The notes under the pieces: generated by a model | Seen by the model: only the letters and a program-made list of their open reading frames with translations | Database searches by the model: none | Told to the model about the DNA's origin: nothing | DNA from: Mycolicibacter heraklionensis | GTDB taxonomy: Bacteria; Actinomycetota; Actinomycetes; Mycobacteriales; Mycobacteriaceae | Reading direction: 5' to 3' | Assembly (NCBI RefSeq): GCF_001021505.1 | Contig: NZ_LDPO01000009.1 | Coordinates: 62,001 to 126,000 of the forward strand | Length of the DNA stretch: 64,000 bases | Position numbers and translations under genes: made by a program | Shown here: positions 44,701 to 53,874 of the stretch, piece by piece | How positions within the stretch are numbered: position 1 is the first letter of the stretch | Layout of the letters: each line of letters starts with the position of its first letter

Positions 44701-47700
44701 ATACCGTACGCGCCGGATGCCTTGCGCGTCTTGGGCGAATCGGCGACTGCGAGATCGCGTTGGACAGCGCGTTGACCGCGGCGCGGCACGCACGTGAACA
44801 CCGTCGGGTGAACGCGGTGCTGGCCGGAGCGCCCCTTGCGGCGCTGTGGGGGCCGAATCCGGTTCCGCGTGCCGGCGGGCGTTGTCTTGACGTGGTGCGA
44901 CTGTTGCGAATCACGACGGATTCGCCTGCGGTCGAGGCGACGTCGACGCGATGCCAAGCCGTCCTGGAGGCCTTCCGCGGCCGCGCCGCCACCGCCCGAC
45001 GGATGATCGACTCGGCGCGCCGCACAGTCACCGAGATCGGCCTGCGTCATGCCCTGCTCGAGGTTGAGCAGTTCGCCGGAATCATTGAGCTGGTTGTGGA
45101 CGACCCCAGCGGCGCCGAGCCGCACCTGCGTCAGGCCTACCACGGTTTTCGCCGGATGGGGCTGGAGGCCGACACCGCCGAGACCGCTGCCCTGCTGGGC
45201 CGTACCTGCCTGGCCCTCGACCGAGTCGCCGAGGCGGAGGAGTTGTGCACCGAAAGTGAGCGGCTCGCGGGACACGCCTTGAAGGCGTCGATCGCCTGGC
45301 GCACGCTGCGGGCGCTGTTGTTGACGCGCCGCGGTGATCATGATGCGGCGCGGCAGATGGCCGAGTCGGCGGTCGACCTGGCTGAACGCACCGACGCCCT
45401 GGTCGATCACGGCGATGCCTGTCTGGCGCTGGCGACGGTGTTGAACGCCGCCGGCGATGAGGCGGGTGCACGGGCCGCCGCGGAGCGAGCGACGGCGCTC
45501 TACGAGCGGAAAGGCGCTGAGGCACTCGCCGCGAAGGCGCACGCGATGCTGGGCGAGGGCGTCGCGCCCGTCCCCGCGGCACCAGCCGAATCGCCGGCCA
45601 TCGACCTGACCAACGCAGCCACCCGTGCGGCGCAACGGGTGATGGCCGCTGTTGACCGCGAAGACTGGGACGAGTTCGAGCGGCTGTTTGCGCCCCAGCC
45701 GTCAATCGAAAGCCGCCGCAAGATCGTCGGCTTCGCGCAGACCGACCTTCCGACCCACCAGGTGATGCATCAGACCAGGCAGGACCTCGAGGCGGGGGCC
45801 ATCCGGGTCGACCATGTCATCGTCGCCGTACGAGGCGAGCGACTGGCTCTCGCCCGGGTGATCGTCGGCACCCCCGACGCGAGTCCTGGAGCACCGCACG
45901 ACGAGCTCCTCCAGGTGTACGGCATCGACGAAGAGGGGCGAATAGCGCTGCAGGTGTGGTTCGACCTCGAAGACATGGATGCGGCGATCGCCGAACTCGA
46001 TGCGCTGCAAGCGCGATTCGCGGATAAACGCTCACGAACCCGGCACTTGGAGAACAAGGCGGCGCTGGTAGTCGAGCGGTTCTACCCCCACTTCGCGGCC
46101 CGCGACTGGGAGGCTATCGCCCAAGCAGCGGCCGAGGACTATTTGATCGATGATCGCCGGCGGACGGTCAACTCCGGGACTCGATATGGCCGAGCCGCCG
46201 GGATCCAGGAGTTGCAGGCCACCGCTGAGGTCGGATTCACGATAACCATGTTGGGCACCGTGGCGACCCGCGGCGAGCGTCTCGTCCTCACCCGCGTTCG
46301 CGCCGCCGGCCGTGACCCCGAGGCGATTCACAACGAAGTCCTCAACGTCATCGAGATCGACTCGGAAGACAAGGTTGTGGCGGTCGTCGTGTTCGATCTT
46401 GACGACATCGAGGCTGCCCTCGCCGAACTCGATGCGCGATATCTCGCCGGCGAAGCAGCCGCCTGCGCTGGCACTTGGTCGGCTATCACCGGGGTCTTTG
46501 TCGCGCTCAGTCGAGGCGAAATGCCTCCGACAACTGCCGAGTTCACCGATATCGACAATCGGGCGCTTGCCACGGTCGGGAAAGGCGACCTGATGGCATA
46601 CCTCCGCGTCGCCTTGGACGACACGGTGCAGAACATCGTTTATGCCGAAGCCGTACACCGGCTGACCGACCGCGGCGCGGTTATCACCCACGTAGCCAAG
46701 GGGACTTCGCGGGACGGCTTGGAGGTCGAGTGGCGCCTTATCGACACCTTGACGGTCGAGGGCGGACTGGTCAGCAGCTGCGAGATGTTCGACGAGGCAG
46801 ACCTCGATGGAGCCCTGGCGAGGTTGGACGAACTGCGCCCGAAGTCGCAGCGGCTGGAGAACGCTGCAAGCCGGGCCTACCAGCGTTTCCAGTCGTACTT
46901 CACGACCCGCGACTGGGAAGCTCTGAGAGAGGTTCTGACCGACGACGTGTCCACCGAAGACCGTCGTCGGGTGGTGGGCTCGGGCGTTCGGTTGGGCCGC
47001 GACGCGGTAATCACCGAACTTTCAGCGCTCGCCAGTACCGGCAGCCTGAATCAGGCCCTCACCGCAGATGTGGTCGCGACCCGTGGCCGGCGGCTCATCC
47101 TTACGCGTACCCGATACACCGCCAGCAACGAGCCCGCGGCGTACTACTTCGTTGGGCTGGAGGTGATTGAGGTCGACGCCAACGAGCGGGTGACGGCGCG
47201 GGTCGGGTTCGACCGTGACGACTTTGACGCCGCCATCGCCGAGCTCGACGCGCGCTACCTCGGCGGCGAAGCAGCACCTCACTCCGATGTCTGGTCGGCC
47301 GTAGCGGGAAGTTACGCCGCGCTGAACCAGCACAAGCTGCCGTTGATCACGCCAGACTGCGTCAACATCGACCACCGAACAGAGGCGGCGTTCGGGCCCG
47401 GTGACGTCACCGCATACATCCAAGCCGGATGGGATGTCGAGCAAGACATCGATATCTATGTCGAGCAAGTGCATCGGCTGAGCAGCATCGGAGCGGTCGT
47501 CACCTACACAGCGCAGGAGACTTCGCGCGACGGGCTTGACGCCGAGTGGCGCGGCATCGCGGTCTTTACGGTGGACAGCGGCACGATCAACCGCACTGAG
47601 GTATTCGACGAAGCCGACCTCGACGCTGCGCTCACGAGATATGAAGAACTACACCAGCAGCCGCGCCAACGGGAGAACGCGGCATGGCAAGTGGCAGCGC

Positions 47701-50700
47701 GCCTCCAGCCGCACTTCGCGGCACGCGACTGGAACGCCGCGGCGAAGCTACTCGCCGACAACTTTGTCAATGACGATCGTCGTCGAGTCGTCGGGTCGGG
47801 GATCCGACATGGCCGAGACGCCACGATGGCAGACGCCCAAGCCACGGCCGGCCTGTTCACCGACGTGACGACGACGTTCCTGGCGACCCGTGGGGCACGC
47901 CTTGTCCTCGCGCGAAACAGCTTCTCGGGCACCGACCGAGAATCCGGGGCCTTTCTCACCGAGGCACTCAGCATCCTGGAGGTCAACTCCGACGATCTGG
48001 CCACGGCGCTGGTCACATTCGACGTCGACGACTTCGATTCCGCAATCGCTGAGCTCGACGCCCGTTACCTCGCCGGCGAGGCGGCCGCATACGCACGCAC
48101 GTGGTCAATGCTCACAGCGACGTACGCCGCAGCGAACAAGCAACAACTCCGACTGACACCGGACTGCGTGACCATCGATCACCGACGACTCGCGACAATA
48201 GAGGTGGGCGACTTGGCCGCATACATCCGTTCCTCATGGGACGACGCGCAGAGCTTCCACGTCTATATCGCGGCGGTGCATCGGCTGAGCACACACGGGG
48301 CGGTCTTCACCCAAGCGGCGCGAGGGACGTCAGGCCAGGGCTTCGACGCCGAATGGCAAGAAGTCCTCGTGGCTACGTTCGCAGACGACCTTGTCAACCG
48401 CTGCGAGCTGTTCGACGAAGCGGACCTCGATGCCGCACTCGCCAGATTCGACGAGCTGCACCAGCAGCCGCAGCAGCCGGCGAACGCAGCCAGCGAGGCC
48501 TATCGCCGGGTGGCGAAGTACTTCTCTGTCGGTGACTGGACTGCGATGTCAAAGACCTTGGCGCAGAACATGGTCAATGACGACCGTCGACATACGGTGA
48601 ACTCCGGCATCCGCCGCGGTCGGGACGTCGAAATCTCCAACGGTCAAGCCTTCACGGAGCTTGGCGGCGACAAGCTCACATCGACGGTCATCGCGACCCG
48701 CGGCAGGCGCCTCGCATTGTGTCGCTCGGCTATCTCCGGGCGAGACCAGCAGCCCGGGGCGTTCCGCATCGAGTTTCTCAGCGTCGTCGAGATCGACGCC
48801 GACGAGGAGTTGGTTGCCCATGTCGCATTCGACCTCGATGACGTCGATGCCGCTTTCGCCGAACTCGACACCCGCTACCTCGCTGGTGAAGCCGCCGCCT
48901 ACGCACAGACGTGGTCACTCATCATGCAAGGTTTCGCCGCGCTCAACCGGCGCGAACTTTTCCCGACCACGCCAGACTGGGTGAACCTCGATCACCGGCG
49001 AGGGACCCCCATTGCACCCGGCGAAATGCCCAAACTGCTCAGCGCTATGTGGACCTTCCCGTCTGATCTGAGCCACTTCATCGACGCGGTACACCGACTG
49101 AACGACCGTGGAGCGGTCTACACCTACAGGGCGCAGGAATTCTCCACAGACGGCTTCTACGCCGAATGGCACGGGATCACCGTGATCACCTTCGAAGGCC
49201 ACCTGGTCAACCGCTGCGAGGTGTTCGACGGGGAAGACCTCGACGCCGCGCTCGCCAGGTTCGACGAACTACAGCAGCAGCCAAGGCAACTGGAGCACCT
49301 GGAGAACACGGCACGCCGAGTGGAGCGGCGATTCGAGTCGTCCTTCGCGAGCCGCGACTGGGAGGCGATGGCCGAGCTGTTGGCCGACGACTCCTCCACC
49401 GACGATCGTCGCCCGCTGGTGGGCGTAGGCGTCCGACGTGGTAGAGACACCGTTATCGCCGACTGGCGAGCGACCGCTGATGTCGGTGTCCTGAACGTGT
49501 CGTCGAGCGTCATCGCGACTCGCGGCGAGCGCCTTGTCCTGGGTCGCTACCGTTTCGCGGGCAACGACCAACGGCCCGAGGCGTTCCACACCGACGTGCT
49601 CGGCGTCCTGGAGATCGACGACAGCCAGCGGATCACCTCGGCGGTCATGCTCGACATCGACGAAATCGATTCCGCGCTAGCTGAACTCGACGCCCGCTAC
49701 CTTGCCGGGGAAGCGGCCGCTTACGCGCACACCTGGTCACTGGTCCTCGGTGCTTATGCCGGGTTCAACCGGCGCGATCTTGCCGCGACGACGCCGGACT
49801 GGGTAAGTATTGACCACCGGCGCGGGGCGGCTTTCGCGTCCGGCGACATGGTCCAGTACATCCAGGCCGCTTGGGACGACTCGCCGGACACCCGGATCTA
49901 CATCGCAGTGGTGCATCGACTCAGCGACATCGGAGCGGTCGTCACCCATGTGGCGCAGGGGATTTCCCAAGAGGGCTTCGACGCCGAGTGGCGTGATATC
50001 AACGTAGTGACCGTCGACGGCGATTTGGTCGATCGCTCCGAACTGTTCGACGGAGACGACCTCGACGCCGCGCTAGCACGGTTCGAAGAACTCGGTCGAT
50101 GGACGCCGCCGCTTGAGAACGCCGCGACCCGGGTCTGCGCACGCGTAGCAGACGCATACAACCGTCGTGACGGGGACGCACTGTTCGCGCTCGCGAGCGC
50201 GGATAGCCGATATGAGGACCGGCGAAAAGGCCTGCGCGACACCCACGAGGGCGCAGAGGTGCAGAAAGTCGTTGATGCCACGTTGGAGACGACGCCCAGC
50301 AGTTGGCGGATGGAGATGGAGCCCATCGCCCTCAGAGGGTCTCGCCTCACGCTGACCCGAAGGAGCTATCGCGACAGCGATGATCCCGATCAACCGATCA
50401 CCGTCGACATGTTGAGTGTCATCGAAGTCGACTCCGACGCCCTGATGAACCGCTCAGTGACTTTTGATCCCGACGACATCGAAGCCGCTGTCGCCGAACT
50501 CGACGCCCGTTACCTCGCCGGGGAAGCGGCAGCCCACGCGCACACCTGGTCGACTATTTTGCGCGCTTTCGACGCGTTCAACGCACACCAGCTCCCCGCA
50601 ACAACGCCAGACTGGGTGAATGTCGACCATCGCCGAGGAAGAGCCTTCTCGCCCGGCGACCTGGTCCCCTACATCCATGCCGCATGGGAACTTGCGCCCC

Positions 50701-50912
50701 AAGCCAAGATCTATGTCGAGGCAGTACATCGGCTGACCGATCTCGGAGCGGTCGTCACCCAAGTGTTGCGGGGAACGTCGCCAAACGGCTTCGACGCCGA
50801 ATGGCTTGAGGTCAATCTGCTGACCGTCGATGGCGACCTGATCAACCGAAGTGAGCTGTTCGACGAGGAAGACCTCGGCGCCGCACTCGCCAGATTCGAC
50901 GAGCTCAGTTGA
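41781..50912 (+). CDS. Giant multidomain regulator: SARP/BTAD + class III cyclase + STAND ATPase + thirteen NTF2/SnoaL-like domains
   Basis: A single 3043-residue protein. Residues 1-95: OmpR/SARP winged helix (PGAKPRAILTMLGLHGG). 96-240: BTAD domain (AYQRVRSLLADELGVDPGPE). 258-430: class III nucleotide cyclase with metal Asp268 (LLTDIEGST), GEGD at 310-313 and transition-state Asn371/Arg375 (NRAAR). 455-800: STAND/AAA ATPase, Walker A GEPGVGKT (Lys491), Walker B LDDLHW (Asp601/602). About 830-1265: helical TPR-like region. 1275-1415: one NTF2-like domain. 1423-3043: six units of 266-274 residues, each two NTF2-like domains, with recurring RDW, DDRR, ATRG, ELDARYLAGEAA, DAEW and DLDAALARFDEL. 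GTG 41781 is chosen; the upstream extension is antisense to htpG. Divergent from htpG, no operon partner. Confidence 0.85.
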   Translation: MTTIQAVELGVLGPLQARRDGARVTIPGAKPRAILTMLGLHGGSVVSAETLIDLLWGDEPPRTAAKALQTHISSLRRALGDGFVLTQGMGWILNTTEVDAPRYKLATRAGRDAAAAGDTTQAVVRFEEALNLWRGTPELPDSRRGISEKTRWIEGHAALVEDRADALLATGRAAEIVGELEAAVADAPLRERRWAQLMLALYRAGRQGEALGAYQRVRSLLADELGVDPGPELRRLAAAIVAQDSALDHPVAQHLPSVTRAVTFLLTDIEGSTAAWEADAAAMAIALARHDELVEQVVTSRGGRLIKTRGEGDATFSVFDRPSAAAAAAMELQDAIVHEPWGLREPMRIRIALHTGEVELRDGDYFGRAVNRAARLRSLAIGGQILCSGATAELVIDSLSDDVVLADLGMRALRNLPRPEHVFELRVQTAEQLEATVDEPLERPDLPAVLTGPGRFVGRGLELEQLAAAWQAALAGGIHAMLIAGEPGVGKTRLAGEWSQQAFGQGAVVLYGRSDEDLGAPYQPFAEALRSLVPCIGPQRLRGLRGVEALLPLVPGLTDALPDLSAPPRADPDTERYALFDAVVALLELASARAPVVLILDDLHWAAKPTLLLLRHLLRFGDRTRVQIVATYRSTDLDRAHPLAAMLADLHRDGTADRLALGGLGADDVTAYVAEAGYDDEQLARALASVTGGNPFFLIEALRHVDESGGVWDPNTLPQGVREAVSRRLSRLPAETNKALAAAAVVGSRFAVDLVEQVVERDLVDAFEEACKAGIVIEESGGRYRFNHAIVRQALIAELASVRRMRLHQRIATTLEATPGADGELLAELAYHYFECAWAGNAAKAVEYCRRAADQAMSRLAYEGAADLYDRALHALEEIDDELPDRADQAAELLVARCEALLAAGEVASATRAVSQLQSVTVASDRLAAWATCFDGQLSMLIRPERLDEVETALAAAADKLAGLGDAEGEAKAHTVRAGCLARLGRIGDCEIALDSALTAARHAREHRRVNAVLAGAPLAALWGPNPVPRAGGRCLDVVRLLRITTDSPAVEATSTRCQAVLEAFRGRAATARRMIDSARRTVTEIGLRHALLEVEQFAGIIELVVDDPSGAEPHLRQAYHGFRRMGLEADTAETAALLGRTCLALDRVAEAEELCTESERLAGHALKASIAWRTLRALLLTRRGDHDAARQMAESAVDLAERTDALVDHGDACLALATVLNAAGDEAGARAAAERATALYERKGAEALAAKAHAMLGEGVAPVPAAPAESPAIDLTNAATRAAQRVMAAVDREDWDEFERLFAPQPSIESRRKIVGFAQTDLPTHQVMHQTRQDLEAGAIRVDHVIVAVRGERLALARVIVGTPDASPGAPHDELLQVYGIDEEGRIALQVWFDLEDMDAAIAELDALQARFADKRSRTRHLENKAALVVERFYPHFAARDWEAIAQAAAEDYLIDDRRRTVNSGTRYGRAAGIQELQATAEVGFTITMLGTVATRGERLVLTRVRAAGRDPEAIHNEVLNVIEIDSEDKVVAVVVFDLDDIEAALAELDARYLAGEAAACAGTWSAITGVFVALSRGEMPPTTAEFTDIDNRALATVGKGDLMAYLRVALDDTVQNIVYAEAVHRLTDRGAVITHVAKGTSRDGLEVEWRLIDTLTVEGGLVSSCEMFDEADLDGALARLDELRPKSQRLENAASRAYQRFQSYFTTRDWEALREVLTDDVSTEDRRRVVGSGVRLGRDAVITELSALASTGSLNQALTADVVATRGRRLILTRTRYTASNEPAAYYFVGLEVIEVDANERVTARVGFDRDDFDAAIAELDARYLGGEAAPHSDVWSAVAGSYAALNQHKLPLITPDCVNIDHRTEAAFGPGDVTAYIQAGWDVEQDIDIYVEQVHRLSSIGAVVTYTAQETSRDGLDAEWRGIAVFTVDSGTINRTEVFDEADLDAALTRYEELHQQPRQRENAAWQVAARLQPHFAARDWNAAAKLLADNFVNDDRRRVVGSGIRHGRDATMADAQATAGLFTDVTTTFLATRGARLVLARNSFSGTDRESGAFLTEALSILEVNSDDLATALVTFDVDDFDSAIAELDARYLAGEAAAYARTWSMLTATYAAANKQQLRLTPDCVTIDHRRLATIEVGDLAAYIRSSWDDAQSFHVYIAAVHRLSTHGAVFTQAARGTSGQGFDAEWQEVLVATFADDLVNRCELFDEADLDAALARFDELHQQPQQPANAASEAYRRVAKYFSVGDWTAMSKTLAQNMVNDDRRHTVNSGIRRGRDVEISNGQAFTELGGDKLTSTVIATRGRRLALCRSAISGRDQQPGAFRIEFLSVVEIDADEELVAHVAFDLDDVDAAFAELDTRYLAGEAAAYAQTWSLIMQGFAALNRRELFPTTPDWVNLDHRRGTPIAPGEMPKLLSAMWTFPSDLSHFIDAVHRLNDRGAVYTYRAQEFSTDGFYAEWHGITVITFEGHLVNRCEVFDGEDLDAALARFDELQQQPRQLEHLENTARRVERRFESSFASRDWEAMAELLADDSSTDDRRPLVGVGVRRGRDTVIADWRATADVGVLNVSSSVIATRGERLVLGRYRFAGNDQRPEAFHTDVLGVLEIDDSQRITSAVMLDIDEIDSALAELDARYLAGEAAAYAHTWSLVLGAYAGFNRRDLAATTPDWVSIDHRRGAAFASGDMVQYIQAAWDDSPDTRIYIAVVHRLSDIGAVVTHVAQGISQEGFDAEWRDINVVTVDGDLVDRSELFDGDDLDAALARFEELGRWTPPLENAATRVCARVADAYNRRDGDALFALASADSRYEDRRKGLRDTHEGAEVQKVVDATLETTPSSWRMEMEPIALRGSRLTLTRRSYRDSDDPDQPITVDMLSVIEVDSDALMNRSVTFDPDDIEAAVAELDARYLAGEAAAHAHTWSTILRAFDAFNAHQLPATTPDWVNVDHRRGRAFSPGDLVPYIHAAWELAPQAKIYVEAVHRLTDLGAVVTQVLRGTSPNGFDAEWLEVNLLTVDGDLINRSELFDEEDLGAALARFDELS
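46047..50909 (+). repeat. Six tandem protein-coding units of 798-822 bp
   Basis: Units start at 46047, 46854, 47670, 48477, 49299 and 50112 (807, 816, 807, 822, 813 and 798 bp). Each begins near a LENAA-type segment and ends on DLDAALARFDEL or a variant. Similarity is clear at protein level but diverged at DNA level, so the expansion is old and maintained by selection rather than a recent slippage product. A half-unit precedes the series at about 45607-46020. Confidence 0.88.
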
Positions 50913-50933
50913 CCGAGGACTCGACGTGAGAAC

Positions 50934-52301
50934 TCACTGCGCCTGGCTCACCGACGACATGTGGAAGTCGGGAATTCGCAGTGACGGCATCGACGCCCGG
51001 GTCGCCCAATCACCCCATTCCCGGGGCAGCGTCGGCTCGGCGATGCCGGCCTGCGTGGCACGGCGCAGCAGGTCCAACGGGCTCTCGTTGAACCGGAAGT
51101 TGTTCACCGCCGCAGTCACCTTGCCGTCTTCGACCAGGTAGACGCCGTCGCGGGTCAGCCCGGTCAGCAGCAGTGTGGTCGGGTCGACCTCGCGGATGTA
51201 CCACAGCGTGGTCAGCAGCAGCCCGCGCTCGGTCGAGGCGATCATCTCGTCCATGCTGGCCGAACCGCCCGTCATCAGCAGGTTGTCGGCCGCCAGGGCG
51301 ACCGGGGCGCCGAACTCGGCGGCAGCGGCCCGCGGGTAGGCCAGCGCGTTGATCACCCCGCCGCGAATCCAGTCCACGCAGCCGATGTCCAGGCCGTTGT
51401 CGAACACCGATGCGGTCTCTGACGAGGTGCCGGTCGCCACGAACGGCGCGCACTCGAGCCCGAACGCATGCGGATCCGAATACAGGGTCAGCGGCAGTTC
51501 GGACAGCCGCTCCCCCACCCGGGTGCCGCCGCCGGGCGCCGACAGCGCGGTGCGGCCCTCCTGGGCACCGCGGCCGCTCATCGTCCAACCGAGATAGATC
51601 ATCATGTCGGCCACTGTGGACGGCGGCATCAACGTTTCGTAGCGTCCGGCCGGCAGCTCGACGCTGCGCGCCGCCCAGCCCAATCGCGTCGAGAGCTGCT
51701 TCAGCAGCGAATCCGTTGGCACATCAACGAAATCCGGTGTGCTGACCCCAGCCCAGGCACTGGCGCCGTCGCGTTTGGCGTTGATCTCCACCGTCCCGGT
51801 GGGCTGGGTGAAACGCCGCCGCAGCCCGGTCGAGGACGCCAGGAACGTCGTCTCCACCTCGTGGCGAGCGAACCCGTAGAGCTGGTCGGCGCCCCGAAAG
51901 CCACGGCTCAGCGAGGTGGCCAGCCCGGCGAAGACCTCCGCGCCGGTCTGCGGCACCTCAGCGTCCCAGTCGTCGGGTATGCCATTGCCGCCCAACAGCT
52001 CCACGGCGTCGCGAGCCTCCGGCGCGCCCGCAGCCGCCTCCGCTGAGGCGGCCACCAACTCGGCGATCTGCGCCGGCTCCACCTCCGACGAGCACAGCGA
52101 GCCGACCCGCGGCCCCTCGTCGTCGTAAACGATCGTGACGACCGTGGTGGTCCGGCTGGTCGAGACCCCGTTGGTGGTCATCGAGTTGCCCGCCCAGCGC
52201 AGCGACGACTCGGACCGGTCCGTCACCAGCACGATGGTCTCGGTCTTGTCGCCTTTGGCCGCCGCCAAAGCCGTGTCGATGACCTGTTGCGCGGGAATCA
52301 T
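50934..52301 (-). CDS. tldE: TldE/PmbA-family protein (partner of TldD)
   Basis: Non-catalytic partner of the TldD/TldE protease, 455 residues. The N-terminal domain (ETIVLVTDRSESSLRWAGNS) and C-terminal half (WIRGGVINALAYPRAAAAEF, ASMDEMIASTERGLLLTTLW, YIREVDPTTLLLTGLTRDGV) fit the family; the HExxxH of TldD is absent, as expected. In other bacteria TldD/E processes modified peptides and antitoxins; the mycobacterial substrate is unknown. ATG 52301 overlaps the TldD stop by four bases (ATGA), so the two subunits are coupled. It is convergent with the giant regulator gene. Confidence 0.9.
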   Translation of the reverse strand: MIPAQQVIDTALAAAKGDKTETIVLVTDRSESSLRWAGNSMTTNGVSTSRTTTVVTIVYDDEGPRVGSLCSSEVEPAQIAELVAASAEAAAGAPEARDAVELLGGNGIPDDWDAEVPQTGAEVFAGLATSLSRGFRGADQLYGFARHEVETTFLASSTGLRRRFTQPTGTVEINAKRDGASAWAGVSTPDFVDVPTDSLLKQLSTRLGWAARSVELPAGRYETLMPPSTVADMMIYLGWTMSGRGAQEGRTALSAPGGGTRVGERLSELPLTLYSDPHAFGLECAPFVATGTSSETASVFDNGLDIGCVDWIRGGVINALAYPRAAAAEFGAPVALAADNLLMTGGSASMDEMIASTERGLLLTTLWYIREVDPTTLLLTGLTRDGVYLVEDGKVTAAVNNFRFNESPLDLLRRATQAGIAEPTLPREWGDWATRASMPSLRIPDFHMSSVSQAQ

Positions 52302-53812
52302 TCCCGGCCCCCCTCGCTGCGCGTGTTGAGCACGTTGATCCCCCGGAACAGCGCCGACGGACAGCCGTGGCTGACCGCGGCGACCTGACCGGGCTGGGCC
52401 TTGCCGCAGTTGAACGCCCCGCCCAGCCGCCACGTCGACGCGCCGCCGACGGCCTCCATCGCGTTCCAGAAATCGGTGGTGGTCGCCTGATAGGCCACGT
52501 CGCGCAGCTGCCCGTCCAGACGGCCGTCGCGGATCCGGAAGAACCGCTGACCGGTGAACTGGAAGTTGTAGCGCTGCATGTCAATCGACCACGATCGGTC
52601 CCCGACGATGTAGATGCCGTTGTCGACCCGCGCGATCAGGTCGGCGGTGGACAGGTCCTCAGGACCCGGCTGCAGTGACACGTTGGCCATCCGCTGGATC
52701 GGGACGTGATGCGGCGAGTCGGCATACGAGCACCCGTTGGAACGAGATTGCCCCAGCCGGGGCGCGAACACCCGGTCCAGCTGATACCCCACGAATCGCC
52801 CGTCGCGCACCAGGTCCCAGCTCTGAGCAGCGACACCCTCGTCGTCGTAGCCGATGCTGGCCAACCCGTAGGGCACCGTGCGGTCAGCGGTCACGTTCAT
52901 CACCGGCGACCCGTACTGCAGCGTGCCGAGCTTGTCCGGGGTGGCGAACGATGTTCCGGCGTAGGCCGCCTCGTAACCGATGGCCCGGTCGTATTCGGTT
53001 GCGTGTCCGATGGATTCGTGGATGGTCAGCCACAGGTTGGTCGGGTCGATCACCAGATCCGTCGGCCCGGCCGTCACACCCGGGGACTTGACCTTCTCGG
53101 CGAGCAGCACCGGGAGTTCGGCCAGCTCGCCGGACCAGTCCCACACGTCGTCGCCGGCCACCGCCTCCCAACCGCGCGCGGTCGGTGGCGCCAGCGTGCG
53201 CATCGAGTCGAAGCCGTCCGGCCCGACGGTGACCGCATCGCAGACCGGCATCAGCCGCACTCGCTGCTGGGTGATCGAAGACCCGAACGTGTCGGCGTAG
53301 AAAGTCTGTTCCTTGACCGCGGTCAGCGCGGCCGTCACATGGTTCACTCCATCGGCAGCGAGCAACCGGCCCGAGTAGTCCTCCAGCACGTCGATCTTGT
53401 CGGAGGTGGGCACGTCGAACGGATCGACCAGGTAGTCCGACACCCACGTCGCGTCGCGGTACACCGGTTCGGCTGCCAGCTCGACACGTTCGGCGTTGAG
53501 GACGGCCAGCGTCTTGGCCACCTGCACGGCACGGCGGGCGGTATCGGCCGCGACACCCGGCGCCAGCTCGGCATGTGAGGCGAAGCCCCAGGTGCCGTCG
53601 ACCACCACCCGCACCGCGAAGCCGAGCTCACGGTTGACGACGGCGGTCTCCAACTCACCGTCGCGCAGTCGGATGACCTCGGTGGAAATCCGGTGAATAC
53701 GCAGGTCAGCATGCTCGGCGCCGGCTGCTCTGGCCGCCGACAACGCGGCGTCGGCCAGCTCGTGGCGGGGCAGGGCCAGAAAGTCGGCATCGATCCCCCG
53801 GTTCGCTGTCAC
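52298..53812 (-). CDS. tldD: TldD-family metalloprotease
   Basis: Catalytic subunit of the TldD/TldE heterodimeric metalloprotease, 504 residues. The zinc motif H265-E-S-I-G-H270 (TIHESIGHATEYDR) and the third ligand Cys469 in GGAFNCGKAQPGQ are present. The N-terminal HADLRIHRISTEVIRLRDGE and the SRSNGCSYADSPHHVPIQRM loop match TldD. The GTG at 53812 starts the gene; the divergent DUF2804 gene begins 62 bp away. The TldD-TldE pair next to a uspA-type permease matches, from memory, the Rv2315c-Rv2314c/Rv2316 layout of M. tuberculosis. Confidence 0.92.
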   Translation of the reverse strand: MTANRGIDADFLALPRHELADAALSAARAAGAEHADLRIHRISTEVIRLRDGELETAVVNRELGFAVRVVVDGTWGFASHAELAPGVAADTARRAVQVAKTLAVLNAERVELAAEPVYRDATWVSDYLVDPFDVPTSDKIDVLEDYSGRLLAADGVNHVTAALTAVKEQTFYADTFGSSITQQRVRLMPVCDAVTVGPDGFDSMRTLAPPTARGWEAVAGDDVWDWSGELAELPVLLAEKVKSPGVTAGPTDLVIDPTNLWLTIHESIGHATEYDRAIGYEAAYAGTSFATPDKLGTLQYGSPVMNVTADRTVPYGLASIGYDDEGVAAQSWDLVRDGRFVGYQLDRVFAPRLGQSRSNGCSYADSPHHVPIQRMANVSLQPGPEDLSTADLIARVDNGIYIVGDRSWSIDMQRYNFQFTGQRFFRIRDGRLDGQLRDVAYQATTTDFWNAMEAVGGASTWRLGGAFNCGKAQPGQVAAVSHGCPSALFRGINVLNTRSEGGRE

Positions 53813-53839
53813 CCGTCCACCGTAACGACGTGCCGAGGG

Positions 53840-53867
53840 TTGACCGCGGCATAGGTGTCAATAAAGA
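53840..53867 (+). promoter_or_regulatory. Promoter for a leaderless DUF2804 transcript
   Basis: -35 TTGACC (53840-53845), 16-bp spacer, -10 TAAAGA (53862-53867), then seven bases to GTG 53875. The transcription start should coincide with the start codon. Confidence 0.6.
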
Positions 53868-53874
53868 TCACGGC

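Noticed and set aside
46047..50909. Tandem units considered as a CRISPR-like or satellite array
   Set aside because: Period about 810 bp, protein-coding throughout, no short identical repeats with spacers. No CRISPR array or cas gene is seen anywhere in the window.
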